DNA from: DASXVX01 sp036504075
GTDB lineage: Bacteria; Bacillota; Sulfobacillia; Symbiobacteriales; Symbiobacteriaceae
Length of the DNA stretch: 64,000 nucleotides
Assembly (NCBI GenBank): GCA_036504075.1
Contig: DASXVX010000072.1
Location: 1-64,000, forward strand
Reading direction: 5' to 3'
Shown here: piece by piece, positions 1 to 8,738 of the stretch
Position numbering within the stretch: position 1 is the stretch's first letter
Layout of the letters: each line of letters opens with the position of its first letter
The notes under the pieces: model-generated
Seen by the model: only the letters and a program-made list of their open reading frames with translations
Told to the model about the DNA's origin: nothing
Databases searched by the model: none
Position numbers and translations under genes: made by a program

Positions 1-28
1 CCAAGGGCTCCCCGCTATTGCTTGTGCG

Positions 29-1921
29 CTACTCTTCAATCGTCGTCAGGTCGCCGGGGTCCAGCCCCAGTTCCTGCGCCTTCAGCACCCGCCGCATGAT
101 CTTCCCCGACCGGGTCTTCGGCAGCTTCACCACGAAGTCGATCTCCGCCGGCGTGGCGATGGCGCCCAGTTGATGCCGGACATGCGAGACCAGCGCGTGG
201 GTCAGGCGGTCGTCGCCCTGGTATCCCGCCCGAAGGATGACAAACGCCTTGATCGCCTCGCCCTTGAGCGGATCCGGCTTGCCGATCACCGCCGCCTCCC
301 CCACCGCCGGATGGCTGATCAGCGCCGACTCCACGTCCGCAGTGCCAATGCGGTGACCCGCCACGTTCAGCACATCGTCTGCGCGGCCCAGCACCATAAT
401 GTAGCCGTCTTCGTCCACCGTGGCCACGTCGCCCGCCGTGTAGACGCCCGGGATCATGTTCCAGTACTGCTCATACCGTTCCGGCGCGCCCCAGATCGTC
501 CGGAACATGTGCGGCCACGGCCCCCGCAAGCAAAGCAGCCCGCCCTGGTTCGGCGCCACCGGATTCCCCTGCCGGTCCAGCACTTCCGCCTGAATGCCCG
601 GGAAGGGCTTGCCGGCGCGGCCTGGCTTGGCCGCCATCGACGGGAAGGTGCCGATCGTAGGCGCCGCCGTCTCCGTCTGCCACCAGTTGTCCAACAGCGG
701 CCCCCGCCCCTGCATGATGTGCTCCAGCGCCCATAGCTGCGCCTCCGGGTTCAAGGGCTCGCCGGCGCAGTTCAGGATTTGCAGGCTGGAAAGGTCGTAC
801 TTCTTCGGGTGCTCCGCTCCGAACCGCATGAACATCCGGAGCGCTGTGGGTGCGGTGTACATCTTTGTGACCTGCAGCCGCTCCACGATCTCCCAGACGA
901 TACCGGGATGCGGGAAATCCGGCGCGCCTTCCCGCACGACGATGGTGGTGCCGCTGACCAGCGGCCCGTACACCATAATCGAATGGCCGACGATCCAGCC
1001 GATATCCGACGTGCACCAGTAAATATCGTCCTCCCGAATGTCGCAGGCCATCCGCCAGATGTGCTGCGTGCCCACCATGAAGCCGCCGTGGGTATAGGCC
1101 GTCCCCTTGGGCGTGCCGGTAGAACCCGACGTGTAGAGGATGAACAGCCAGTCCTCGCTCTCCATGACCTCGCACGGGGTCTCGTAGTCGCCCATCTCCA
1201 TCACTTCGTCGAAGTCGATCTCATCCGGCCCGAGGTCGATGGCCGGCTCCGCCCGGCGATGGACCACCACGTGCGCCACCAGCGGGTTCCCTTCCGTGGC
1301 CTCGTTCACGATGGACTTGAGCCCCACCCGCTTGCCCCGGCGGAAGCCCACGTCTCCGCAGATGACCACCCTGGCCTGCGCGTCCTCAATCCGCTGCCGG
1401 AGCGCCGCAGCGCCCAGGCCGGCATAAACCACGCTGTGCACCGCCCCGATGCGGGCGCAGGCCAGCATCGTCATGATTCCTTCCGGGGTGAGTGGCATAT
1501 AAATGACGACCCGGTCCCCTTTGCCCACGCCCAGCTTTTTGAGGCCACCGGCCAACCGGGCCACCTGCCGCCGCAGCATGCTGTACGTGAAGACCCGCTC
1601 TTCGCCGCCCTCCCCGAGCCAGATCAGCGCTGCCTTGTTCTTGCGGGGCCCGTCGGCGTGCCGGTCCAGGGCGTTGTAGCAGATGTTGGTCTGGCCGCCC
1701 AGGAACCACTTCGAATCGGGATAGTTCCACTCCAACACCTGGTCGTAGGGCTTGAACCAGTCGACTTCGGTCTTCGCGACCTGGTCCCAGTAGGCCTGGA
1801 CGTCCGCCATGGCAGCCTGGTAATAGCGTTCGTAGTCCGGCACCAGTGCCCGCGCAGCCAGTTCTGCCGGCGGATCCACCTTCTGGCCCACCTTGAGCAG
1901 CCCTGCGAAATCCTCCGCCAT
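29..1921 (-). CDS. acsA: Acetyl-CoA synthetase (AMP-forming)
   Basis: Activates acetate to acetyl-AMP and then acetyl-CoA in the cytoplasm. The 630-residue length fits the family (about 650). Visible motifs are the adenylate-forming P-loop YTSGSTGTPKG near residue 265, the WWQTE motif near 415, the hinge and ribose-binding segment GRADDVLNVAGHRI near 517, and the C-terminal KTRSGKIMRR holding the catalytic, usually acetylatable, lysine. The N-terminal ACS-specific domain (YWDQVA) is present. The ATG start follows GGAGGGG by six bases. No partner gene is adjacent, so it appears monocistronic. A propionyl- or other short-acyl-CoA synthetase is the main alternative; the tryptophan-containing WWQTE region favours acetate. 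Confidence 0.93.
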   Translation of the reverse strand: MAEDFAGLLKVGQKVDPPAELAARALVPDYERYYQAAMADVQAYWDQVAKTEVDWFKPYDQVLEWNYPDSKWFLGGQTNICYNALDRHADGPRKNKAALIWLGEGGEERVFTYSMLRRQVARLAGGLKKLGVGKGDRVVIYMPLTPEGIMTMLACARIGAVHSVVYAGLGAAALRQRIEDAQARVVICGDVGFRRGKRVGLKSIVNEATEGNPLVAHVVVHRRAEPAIDLGPDEIDFDEVMEMGDYETPCEVMESEDWLFILYTSGSTGTPKGTAYTHGGFMVGTQHIWRMACDIREDDIYWCTSDIGWIVGHSIMVYGPLVSGTTIVVREGAPDFPHPGIVWEIVERLQVTKMYTAPTALRMFMRFGAEHPKKYDLSSLQILNCAGEPLNPEAQLWALEHIMQGRGPLLDNWWQTETAAPTIGTFPSMAAKPGRAGKPFPGIQAEVLDRQGNPVAPNQGGLLCLRGPWPHMFRTIWGAPERYEQYWNMIPGVYTAGDVATVDEDGYIMVLGRADDVLNVAGHRIGTADVESALISHPAVGEAAVIGKPDPLKGEAIKAFVILRAGYQGDDRLTHALVSHVRHQLGAIATPAEIDFVVKLPKTRSGKIMRRVLKAQELGLDPGDLTTIEE

Positions 1922-2025
1922 GTCAGCCCCTCCATCCCCACATCAGTGATAGCCTTAAGATTAGTTAACTGCAACTTATACTCCTCTTTAACTCTGTTTA
2001 TGTGACGGATTTTTAGGAAAGTTTA

Positions 2026-2049
2026 AGGGACCCCAAGAACGGGGTCCCT
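2026..2049 (-). terminator. Terminator of the 3D-domain gene
   Basis: Nine-base-pair GC-rich stem (agggacccc / ggggtccct) with a six-base loop, just after the stop codon at 2058 and followed on the minus strand by a moderately T-rich stretch. Confidence 0.7.
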
Positions 2050-2057
2050 CTGCCTGC

Positions 2058-2474
2058 CTAGATCTTGGGGAACACCTGAATCCGCACCCGTTGCCGTCCC
2101 CAGCGCAGCGCATCGGCGACATTCTCCATGTACAGGTCGACTCGGTTGCCGCGGATGGCGCCGCCGGTGTCTTCGGCAATCAGGCACTCCCCCAGTTCCG
2201 CCACGCAGACCCGACTGCCCAGAGGAATCCGGGCGGGGTCAACGGCAATCGTCCGGCCCTGCCGCGCCCGTGTGCCGGTAGCGGTCAGGCCGTACAGCGG
2301 GTGACCCCGCCGCTTGCCCGTGGACTCAGGACCGCTGGTGTAGGCGGTTGCCGTCATCTCCCACTGGGTCGGCGCCCCGGGCCGGTCGAAGGCGGGTACG
2401 GCCTCCGCCGCCGGCGCGTCCCCGGCGGGCCCCGACATCAGCATGGCTGAAACCAGGAGCGCTGCGAGCCGCAT
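2058..2474 (-). CDS. Secreted 3D domain protein
   Basis: A 138-residue exported protein with an N-terminal signal peptide (cleavage probably near APAAEA). The rest is a 3D domain, named for three conserved aspartates; AVDPARIPLG, AEDTGG and NRVDLYM supply them. This fold occurs in cell-wall-active proteins of Gram-positives such as YocH, YabE and YuiC, and resembles the MltA catalytic barrel. A role in peptidoglycan remodelling is therefore likely. No LysM or G5 domain is fused to it, so it is a minimal version. It has its own terminator at 2026-2049. Confidence 0.85.
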   Translation of the reverse strand: MRLAALLVSAMLMSGPAGDAPAAEAVPAFDRPGAPTQWEMTATAYTSGPESTGKRRGHPLYGLTATGTRARQGRTIAVDPARIPLGSRVCVAELGECLIAEDTGGAIRGNRVDLYMENVADALRWGRQRVRIQVFPKI

Positions 2475-2570
2475 TTCCCGTGCCCTCCCTCGCGAAAGTT
2501 GGCTATGGGTAGTCTGCCCGCAGCGTCAGCACTTATGTGAACCAAAAGTCGGTTAAATTAGTTGCCTCCC

Positions 2571-2664
2571 GCCTTTTGCTTCGCAAAACAACAGTCGCCT
2601 CTGCCTTTTGCTTCGCAAAAGTCTGCCGGCCGCTCCGGCGACTGACGGAGTCAGTCGCGAAAAA
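2571..2664. repeat. REP-like palindromic intergenic repeat, copy 1
   Basis: A 62-base unit at 2603-2664 contains two hairpins: cttttgc-ttc-gcaaaag and gcgactga-cggag-tcagtcgc. A partial extra copy of the first hairpin lies at 2571-2589. The same unit recurs at 11904-11965 with only a few differences, one of them an exactly inverted loop (cggag here, ctccg there). Confidence 0.75.
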
Positions 2665-2691
2665 CTCCCGCAGCCTGCGCTGCGGGAGTTT
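2662..2691 (-). terminator. Terminator of the GGDEF gene
   Basis: Stem aaactcccgcagc / gctgcgggagttt immediately downstream of the minus-strand stop at 2706. It abuts the repeat unit at 2603-2664. Confidence 0.75.
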
Positions 2692-2705
2692 GATGCCATT
2701 TTTGG

Positions 2706-3644
2706 CTAACGGGCGGCCTGCCGCCACCGCACCGCCGGGCGAATTGCCAGCAACGAGACCTGGCCGGCCCGCCCAAGGCCGACCACAGCCCGGTTCTTTC
2801 CCTGGGCCTTGGCGGCGTACAGCGCCCGATCGGCCTGTTTGAGGACCGCCGCCCGAGAAAACGCCCCGTCGAACGGCGCCAGACCGATGCTCACGGTGGG
2901 GTTGAAAGACCGCCCGCCGGCGTAGAACCGGCAAGCTTCCACGGCCTGCCGAATCCGCCCGGCCACCAGCAGCGCCTCTTCCGGCGTCACCGCTTCCATG
3001 ATTACGCCGAACTCGTCGCCGCCCAGTCGGGCCAACAGGTCGCCCCGCCGAAGCGCTCCGGCCATTCGGGCGGAGACTTCCACCAACAGCCGGTCGCCGG
3101 CGGCATGGCCCATGGTATCGTTGACCGACTTGAAGTCGTCCAGGTCCAGGATCATCAGGGCGCCGCCCGCACCGCCGCAAGCGGCGTCGATCTTCCCGCC
3201 CAGGCGCTCTTCCCAGATTCGCCGGTTAGGCAGTCCGGTGAGCGCGTCCTGCGTGGCCATCCGGAGCAGGTGCTCCTCGTGCTGTTTCCGGCCGGTAATG
3301 TCCCGCACCAGGGTCAGCTGGACCCACTGTCCGCCGGCCTCCATGGCCACTTCGCTAATTTCTACAGGGAACGTCTCCCCGTCTTTCTTACGGTGGACCG
3401 TCTCATAGGTCATGGCACGGACGGCTTCGCCGGCGCTCCGGCGCCGCTCTTGCAGCGCACACAGGTCGTGCAGCGACAAACTTGACAACTCGGCCTCGCC
3501 ATAGCCGTAGGCCGCCGCTGCCGCCTGATTCGCCTCCAGAATTCGGCCGCTTTCGTGGACCAGCAGCACAATGTCGCCGGCCTCGCCGGGCAACAACCGG
3601 CAGCCGGATTCGGCTTCTCCCTTGCGTTCTGGTCGTGCTGTCAT
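2706..3644 (-). CDS. PAS-GGDEF diguanylate cyclase
   Basis: Predicted to make cyclic di-GMP from two GTP. A PAS sensor domain occupies roughly residues 20-130 and ends with the typical DITGRK linker. The GGDEF domain follows (about 135-295). The active-site signature is intact (RLGGDEFGV), as is DLDDFKSVNDTMGH. An RxxD inhibitory site (RRGD) lies five residues before GGDEF, so product feedback inhibition is expected. No membrane segment is visible, so it is cytoplasmic. The ATG start has GGAGGG nine bases upstream. Two PilZ proteins at 11998-13405 are plausible receptors of its product, though not in the same operon. Confidence 0.92.
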   Translation of the reverse strand: MTARPERKGEAESGCRLLPGEAGDIVLLVHESGRILEANQAAAAAYGYGEAELSSLSLHDLCALQERRRSAGEAVRAMTYETVHRKKDGETFPVEISEVAMEAGGQWVQLTLVRDITGRKQHEEHLLRMATQDALTGLPNRRIWEERLGGKIDAACGGAGGALMILDLDDFKSVNDTMGHAAGDRLLVEVSARMAGALRRGDLLARLGGDEFGVIMEAVTPEEALLVAGRIRQAVEACRFYAGGRSFNPTVSIGLAPFDGAFSRAAVLKQADRALYAAKAQGKNRAVVGLGRAGQVSLLAIRPAVRWRQAAR

Positions 3645-3751
3645 GGCTCATCCCTCCAACGCCATCCATGACACGGGGTAGGCTTTCGCCTGGCTAGTAT
3701 ATGTCTGCGGTATTCACTCCTAAAACTTAAGGGGAAAAAACGATTTTCAAA

Positions 3752-3782
3752 TAAAAAAATCGCTCCCCGCTGCCGGGGAGCG
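3752..3782 (-). terminator. Terminator of the large TPR gene
   Basis: Stem cgctcccc / ggggagcg with a U-run on the minus strand (A-run at 3752-3758), 18 bases past the stop. Confidence 0.85.
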
Positions 3783-3800
3783 ACCGAGCACCTCCACCGC

Positions 3801-5843
3801 CTAGTCTGCGGGGGTCTCCGGCAGCAACTTCTGCAGCGACTCGGCTTGTGCCGTCATCCCGCTGCTGTTGTAGAGCACGAGCGCGTCCTTATATTTGCCG
3901 ACGGCCTCGTCGCGCTTGCCCCAACGCTTGAAGAGGTCGCCCTGGCTCTTGAAGATGTCTGCCAGGCCGCCGGTGTCGCCCTGACCCGCCGCGACAGCCA
4001 GCGCCTCATCGTACCTGACCGCCGCATCCTCCAGTTGGCCCATGGCCGCCAGCAAGTCGCCCTGGCAGCGGATGACACGGGCCCGGTGGACGTGATCGCC
4101 AATGGAGCCGTACATCGCCCGTGCATCATCCAGCCGGAGAGCGGCCTCGTCCAGCCGGTTCAACTGGACCAGGGTCTCGCCCAGCCGGAGCATGGAACCG
4201 GCCCGGCCGGCCCGGTCGCCGACGATGGCGTAGAGTTCGTGGGCCTTGCGGAAGCCGGTCAGGGCGTCATCCACCCGGCCCCACTGGAGGTTCAGGTCGC
4301 CAAGCCGCAGCGCGGTGTGCGCCAGGTTCAGGTGATCGCCCTGGGCGGCGTAGAGCTGGACAGCCTTGCGGAAGCTGGCAGCCGATTCCTCGGCATTGCC
4401 CGCCTGGGCCAGGGCGTTGCCCAGTCCCTGCAGGGCTGCAGCTCGCAGTGCGTTGTCACCGGTGGCTTCAAAGATCTGGACCGCCTCTTTGAAGTTGACG
4501 GTCGCGTCGTGAACCTTGCCGTACTTGGTCTGCAGATCGCCCAACTGCACGAGCGTCTTGGCACGGCCGGCACGGTTTCCGACCGCCGCATACAGGTCCA
4601 GCGCCTCTTTGAACAGGTTCTCGTCCTGTTTGCCCTGCTTGGTCAGCAACTCGCCTCGCCGCTGCTGGATGTTGGCCCGGCCCAGCCGGTCGCCCAGAAC
4701 GACGTAAAGATCGAGGGCTGCCTTGAAGCTGGAGTCGGCCTCCTCCCACCGGCTTTCGTTGGCGAAGAGGTCGCCCAGGTTTTGCAGGGTGTTGGCCTGG
4801 CCCAACAGGTCCTGTTCGGCCGTAAAAAGCTCCAGGGCCCCTCGGAAATAGAGGGCGGCCTGTTCCGCATCGCCCAGGGTCAATTCCAGTTCGCCCATGC
4901 GCTGGAGCATATTCGCCCGGCCCGGGCGGTCGCCCATGGCCGAGTATAGTTCCAGGGCTTCCCGAAAGGCGACGCCGGCCTCAGCCAGCCTGCCCTTGAG
5001 CGCCATCAGGTTGCCGAGACCGTGCAGCACGCCCGCCCGCCCCAGGCGGTTGCCGATCACGGTGTACAGTTCCAGCGCCTCCCGGAAACTGGCCGACGCC
5101 TCGTCCAGCCTACCCTGCAACGCCTGCAGGTCACCCATACGCTGCAGCGTGTTGGCCCGGCCCAGCCGGTTGCCGGCAGCCGTGTAAAGCAGAAGCGCTT
5201 CCCAGAAGACGGTGCCCGCGTCGTCCAGTTTGCCGGCCCGAACCTGCACGTCGCCAAGGCCCTGAAGCGCCTTCGCCCGCCCGAGGGAGTCCCGTGCGGC
5301 GTTAAAGAACTCCATGGCATCCCGGTAGCTCTGCTCGGCGTCGCTCAACCGATTCTGCTTCGCATGGACGTCGCCCAGGTGCATGTGCGCATGGGCTTGC
5401 CCGAGCCAGTCCTTCTCCAGGGCGAACAGTTCCAGCGCCTGCGTGAAGCAGGATTGCGCTTCGTCCAGTTTCTCCTGGCCCATGAGCAGATTTCCATCGC
5501 TGGTCAGCGTCCGGGCCTGGCCCGACCGGTTGCCGGCGCCCGTGTAAAGCTTGTATGCCATTTCGTAACGGGCGTGAGCCTCGGCCGCTTTCCCCATCCG
5601 CCCGGCCACGTCCCCCTGGCTTTCCAGCACCTGGGCCTGGGAGAGGCGATCGCCCAGCAGCGAGTACAGCGCAAGCGCCGCATCGTACTTGACGGTCGCT
5701 TCCGCCCTCCCCTGCTGCCAAAGGAGATTACCCTGAGTCCGGAGACTACCCGCTCTGGTGCGCAAGACGACCCAGACGACCAACGCCACCGCCAGGAGCC
5801 CTACAAAGGCTTCAAGGACGGTGATCACCAGGTTCCCCCCCAA
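3801..5843 (-). CDS. Membrane-anchored TPR repeat protein
   Basis: A 680-residue protein with one N-terminal membrane segment (about residues 5-27) followed almost entirely by some fifteen tetratricopeptide repeats with a 40-residue period. A typical unit reads G-[DN]-RLGRA-x-x-L-Q-x-LGDL-x-x-x-x-G-x-LDEA. This is the Rap/kinesin-light-chain-like TPR_12 type, built for protein or peptide binding. The repeats are very similar to one another, suggesting recent expansion. TTG is chosen as start because GGAGGG lies seven bases upstream; the GTG at codon 6 is an alternative. There is no enzymatic domain. It probably scaffolds partners at the membrane, but no partner can be named. Confidence 0.85.
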   Translation of the reverse strand: MGGNLVITVLEAFVGLLAVALVVWVVLRTRAGSLRTQGNLLWQQGRAEATVKYDAALALYSLLGDRLSQAQVLESQGDVAGRMGKAAEAHARYEMAYKLYTGAGNRSGQARTLTSDGNLLMGQEKLDEAQSCFTQALELFALEKDWLGQAHAHMHLGDVHAKQNRLSDAEQSYRDAMEFFNAARDSLGRAKALQGLGDVQVRAGKLDDAGTVFWEALLLYTAAGNRLGRANTLQRMGDLQALQGRLDEASASFREALELYTVIGNRLGRAGVLHGLGNLMALKGRLAEAGVAFREALELYSAMGDRPGRANMLQRMGELELTLGDAEQAALYFRGALELFTAEQDLLGQANTLQNLGDLFANESRWEEADSSFKAALDLYVVLGDRLGRANIQQRRGELLTKQGKQDENLFKEALDLYAAVGNRAGRAKTLVQLGDLQTKYGKVHDATVNFKEAVQIFEATGDNALRAAALQGLGNALAQAGNAEESAASFRKAVQLYAAQGDHLNLAHTALRLGDLNLQWGRVDDALTGFRKAHELYAIVGDRAGRAGSMLRLGETLVQLNRLDEAALRLDDARAMYGSIGDHVHRARVIRCQGDLLAAMGQLEDAAVRYDEALAVAAGQGDTGGLADIFKSQGDLFKRWGKRDEAVGKYKDALVLYNSSGMTAQAESLQKLLPETPAD

Positions 5844-5956
5844 GGGTTATCCCTCCACGCAGATCTAGATACCGGTATCTGTCATAGGATGTACGATATT
5901 CATTTTAAGATATCCCCGGAGCATCCTCCAGCCTTTTCTGCCTGAGAACGAAGAAA

Positions 5957-5981
5957 CTCCCGCAGCGTCACACTGCGGGAG
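5957..5981 (-). terminator. Terminator of the amidase-like gene
   Basis: Stem ctcccgcag / ctgcgggag, 28 bases after the minus-strand stop at 6009. Confidence 0.7.
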
Positions 5982-6008
5982 CTAACTGCAAAATCATGCA
6001 AGTCTGAT

Positions 6009-7052
6009 CTATGCCAGTGTGAGTGCCACTACCTTGCCGATTTGGTCCCAGGAGACCTTGTAGCCCATCGCCTCGGCCAGGAACCGCACAGGCACCAGCA
6101 CGTTCTGCCCGACGAAAATCGGCGGCTCGTCCAGCGCGTAGCCGCTGCCGCCCACCAACCCGACTTCGGAACCCACCTGGCACTGCGCCGTCCGGGTACC
6201 CCGAGAGATGGTGACCATCTGCGGACCCTGGTCCCAGGTGACCTGGCAGCCCATGGCTTCGGCCAACGGCCGGATCTGGCAGAAAGTCCGGCCGGCCAGC
6301 ACAAAGGGCGGCACCTGGAAAGCGATCGCCCGGCCGTTCAGCGTCAGCGTAATGCCGGTCATCTTGACCACCTTGGGCCGGAGGCCCTGGTAGAATGGGC
6401 TGTGGTGGACGCTCGTAAAGTAAAGATCCCGCAGGTAGTTGTTGGCCAGCCCGTCCCACATATCGTCGTACCAGTTCTGTACGGGCGCTTTCAACCCCTG
6501 GTAGGGGTCGCCGACCGCGATCCAGCCGATATGCGGGCCGCGGGTGTAACTGGAGTGGGCATACCAGATCTCCTTGAGCGTACCGCCCGCGTCGGTCACC
6601 ACTTCGAGAATGACCCCGCTGTGCCGGCCTTCATGGAACCTCAGGGTGTCGCCCGCCTGGACGTCAATCGCCCGCGACAGCAGCTGGTTGGCCGGGGTCA
6701 GGGCGTCCAGCGGCGTAAATTCGCAGGTGGTGCCCATCGTCTCGACCAGGGACGGAGCGCCGCTCAACTGCGCGGCTTCCTCCAACATCCGGTATACGAA
6801 GCCGTTGCAGTCGATGCCCACATGGACGTCGTCCGGGTTGTTACCCTTCAGGTAATTTTCGATCTGCCACCGGGTGCCCTGGGGGCAGTTGGCCTCCGCG
6901 TAGTTCAGGATCTGCTGGCGAGTGCCTTTGCCAAACGCAAAGTGGATCTTGCCATACTGGGGCAGGTTCTCGTCCCATGGGACCTGGATGCGGACGCCGT
7001 GCACGGACGCGTAAGACCAATGCATGGCGCACAACTTCAAGGGATTGGACAA
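6009..7052 (-). CDS. NlpC/P60-like cysteine amidase with copper amine oxidase N-like domain
   Basis: The N-terminal half resembles NlpC/P60-type papain-fold amidases: IDCNGFVYRMLEE supplies the nucleophilic cysteine and GRHSGVILEV the histidine, about 60 residues later. The C-terminal 110 residues match the copper amine oxidase N-like domain common in Firmicute surface proteins (LNGRAIAF; GRTFCQIRPLAEAMG; two-fold repeated as VPVRFLAEAMGY-x-VSWDQ). Surface hydrolysis of peptide or wall bonds is inferred. No signal peptide is obvious, which is odd for such a protein. The TTG start at 7052 has AGGAGG seven bases upstream; an upstream GTG at 7097 in the same frame lacks a good site. Confidence 0.65.
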   Translation of the reverse strand: MSNPLKLCAMHWSYASVHGVRIQVPWDENLPQYGKIHFAFGKGTRQQILNYAEANCPQGTRWQIENYLKGNNPDDVHVGIDCNGFVYRMLEEAAQLSGAPSLVETMGTTCEFTPLDALTPANQLLSRAIDVQAGDTLRFHEGRHSGVILEVVTDAGGTLKEIWYAHSSYTRGPHIGWIAVGDPYQGLKAPVQNWYDDMWDGLANNYLRDLYFTSVHHSPFYQGLRPKVVKMTGITLTLNGRAIAFQVPPFVLAGRTFCQIRPLAEAMGCQVTWDQGPQMVTISRGTRTAQCQVGSEVGLVGGSGYALDEPPIFVGQNVLVPVRFLAEAMGYKVSWDQIGKVVALTLA

Positions 7053-7098
7053 GGCCGGTCCTCCTCTCACCGCTGGTACCCTGCCCTCTATTTTCACA

Positions 7099-7385
7099 CT
7101 AAATTCCGTACATTTCCATGCTCCAGGAGGAGATACGCCTTGGCGACGCAGAGCCGTCGGCAGGCGCCACCATCAGCACATGTGAGTTTCCCTCGCCGCC
7201 CTGGAACCAGGCGACGGTAGCGCCGTCCGCGCTGATGAACGCACCGTCCTTGACTTTGCCGTCGCTGGTGATGCGGGTCACCGAAACCGGCTGCCGCCCA
7301 CATCCGGTTCGGCACTGTAGGCAGGCACTGAAAGCAGGAGCAGGCAGAAGATCAACATGACACCCAGGAACCGTCTTGTACGCAA
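7099..7385 (-). pseudogene. Frameshifted remnant of a secreted TolB-like beta-propeller protein
   Basis: A TTG start at 7385 lies eight bases after GAGGAGG and opens a clear signal peptide (hydrophobic core LIFCLLLLSVPAYSA). That frame stops after about 36 codons. The other frame then continues with RITSDGKVKDGAFISADGA and ends MEMYGI. The latter resembles a WD40-like/PD40 repeat of TolB-type propellers (DGK-x-x-x-x-x-FS-x-DG). The two parts join if the frame is shifted once near 7280. Even joined, the product is far shorter than a whole propeller, so it is a relic or a very short derivative. Confidence 0.5.
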
Positions 7386-7549
7386 TGCGAAGCCCTCCTC
7401 GGTACGAAAGCAGCAGTACGCCATGTTGCGCCTGAGATCCCCGCCGGTCTGTGGGGCCGCATCGGGCCAAGCCTGATTTCAGTGTAGCCAGGACCTGACT
7501 TACCGGGTACTCCCCCCACGGGGAGGTTGTCGGCCCGGACCAATGAAAG

Positions 7550-7578
7550 GCGCCCGTGCGGTCATCCCGCACGGGCGC
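7550..7578 (-). terminator. Terminator of the TPR-peptide transcript
   Basis: Perfect 12-bp stem gcgcccgtgcgg / ccgcacgggcgc with a five-base loop, followed on the minus strand by cctttcatt. It lies 80 bases past the small-peptide stop. Confidence 0.75.
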
Positions 7579-7657
7579 TGTTGCTTCTGACGGTATGCGG
7601 CGTCGCTGCTTCGCCGGAGCCTGCGCGTCGGTCTCCCTGGCATAAAAGGGACTTGGG

Positions 7658-7768
7658 TCAGCGCCCGCTGATCACGGGAATCGTGGCACCGCCACCGCTC
7701 AACGGAGTCAGCCAAAAGCCGGCGGCCATGAAGACTGCCATTGCAATTGCGACCGTCATCTTCTTCAT
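7658..7768 (-). CDS. Small exported peptide downstream of a TPR gene
   Basis: A 36-codon gene. Its ATG has GAGGAGG nine bases upstream, as good a site as any in the window. The product begins MKKMTVAIAMAVFMAAGFW, a basic start plus hydrophobic core, and ends GGGATIPVISGR. It looks like a signal peptide with a very short mature part. It lies 41 bases after the TPR gene at 7810-8694 on the same strand and before the terminator at 7550-7578, so the two form one transcript. By analogy with Phr/PapR-type peptides it may be an exported signal sensed by the TPR protein; this is inference. The alternative is a small membrane peptide. Confidence 0.6.
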   Translation of the reverse strand: MKKMTVAIAMAVFMAAGFWLTPLSGGGATIPVISGR

Positions 7769-7809
7769 TTACTCTTGCCTCCTCGGGATATGGCAGACCT
7801 CCAGGAGGA

Positions 7810-8694
7810 TTAACCTGGGGAAAGCCCGCCTTGTTCTTGTAAGAATCGATAGGCTTTGTGAATGACCGGGTAATGGACCGCCTTGGTGGCGTAGTCCAAA
7901 GACTGCGTTGCCTGCTCCTTCGCCTCCTCTGGGCATCCCAGGGCCAGTAGCGCTTTGGCCCAGGTGAAATGCACGTCGGCTCGGGTGGTGTCATCGATCT
8001 GTGGGTGAGCGAGGGCAGCCTGGACTTGCTGTATGGCTCCGTTGGGGTCGCCCATGGCCAGCAGGTATTCGGCCTCTACGTTCCGCTTCTTGTGTCCCCA
8101 TTGCTCTTCCGACCATAGATCCCGAGCCCTGGCCATGGCGGCGGCCGTCTCCGGCAGATTGCCTTGCAGCACCTGGGCCCAACTGAGGTCGTGGTAGCAC
8201 TTGCCTTCCATTTCGGGGATACTGAACTGGTGGGCAACCTCCGCACCCCTGGTGAAGGCCGTGACAGCTTCGGCGTACCGAAACGCGTTGACGAGGGCGG
8301 TCCCGTAGTTCTGCCAGACGAACGTGCCCCACATTTGCGCGGCAGGACCACCGCCCCCGGCTGTGCGTTCAAAGGACTGGAGCAACCTGGGAAAGGCGTC
8401 GCAGTCGCCCGCACGACCGTAGATGGCCGTCAGGCCGGCGATGAGCCGGGCCTTGATGGCCCTGTCCTTTCCGGCTGCCTGGATGCCCTCCCGGTAGCAG
8501 GTTATCGCCTGACCGCTGTAGGCCGTGTCGCCGGCCGCAAGCGCCGAACCTTTCCAGAACAGGAGGTATGGTCGAAGGTGTTCATGAGCCGGGTTTGCCA
8601 TCAGGTCGTCACACATGAAGATAACCCGGCCATACTTGCCCCGGAGATAAACGGCCTCCAACTGCTTGAGAATCGGTTCATCCGCCAAGGGCAA
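7810..8694 (-). CDS. TPR protein, possible peptide sensor
   Basis: A 294-residue soluble all-helical protein with several degenerate TPR units, for example YRYAEAVTAF-like and MGDPNGAIQQVQAAL segments. No DNA-binding, enzymatic or membrane segment is visible. Its size and layout match the protein at 61643-62491, and in both cases a small exported peptide gene follows directly. RRNPP-family receptors use such C-terminal TPR domains to bind peptides, which makes a sensor role attractive but unproven. The start is TTG at 8694. A strong promoter lies upstream (8739-8768). Confidence 0.7.
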   Translation of the reverse strand: MPLADEPILKQLEAVYLRGKYGRVIFMCDDLMANPAHEHLRPYLLFWKGSALAAGDTAYSGQAITCYREGIQAAGKDRAIKARLIAGLTAIYGRAGDCDAFPRLLQSFERTAGGGGPAAQMWGTFVWQNYGTALVNAFRYAEAVTAFTRGAEVAHQFSIPEMEGKCYHDLSWAQVLQGNLPETAAAMARARDLWSEEQWGHKKRNVEAEYLLAMGDPNGAIQQVQAALAHPQIDDTTRADVHFTWAKALLALGCPEEAKEQATQSLDYATKAVHYPVIHKAYRFLQEQGGLSPG

Positions 8695-8738
8695 GTCACC
8701 CCATTCATTTTAACCATCAGATTAATCGCTGTGAGTAT

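Noticed and set aside
2537..2842. Plus-strand ORF across the palindromic repeat
   Set aside because: It runs through two hairpins and a terminator and ends antisense to the GGDEF gene.
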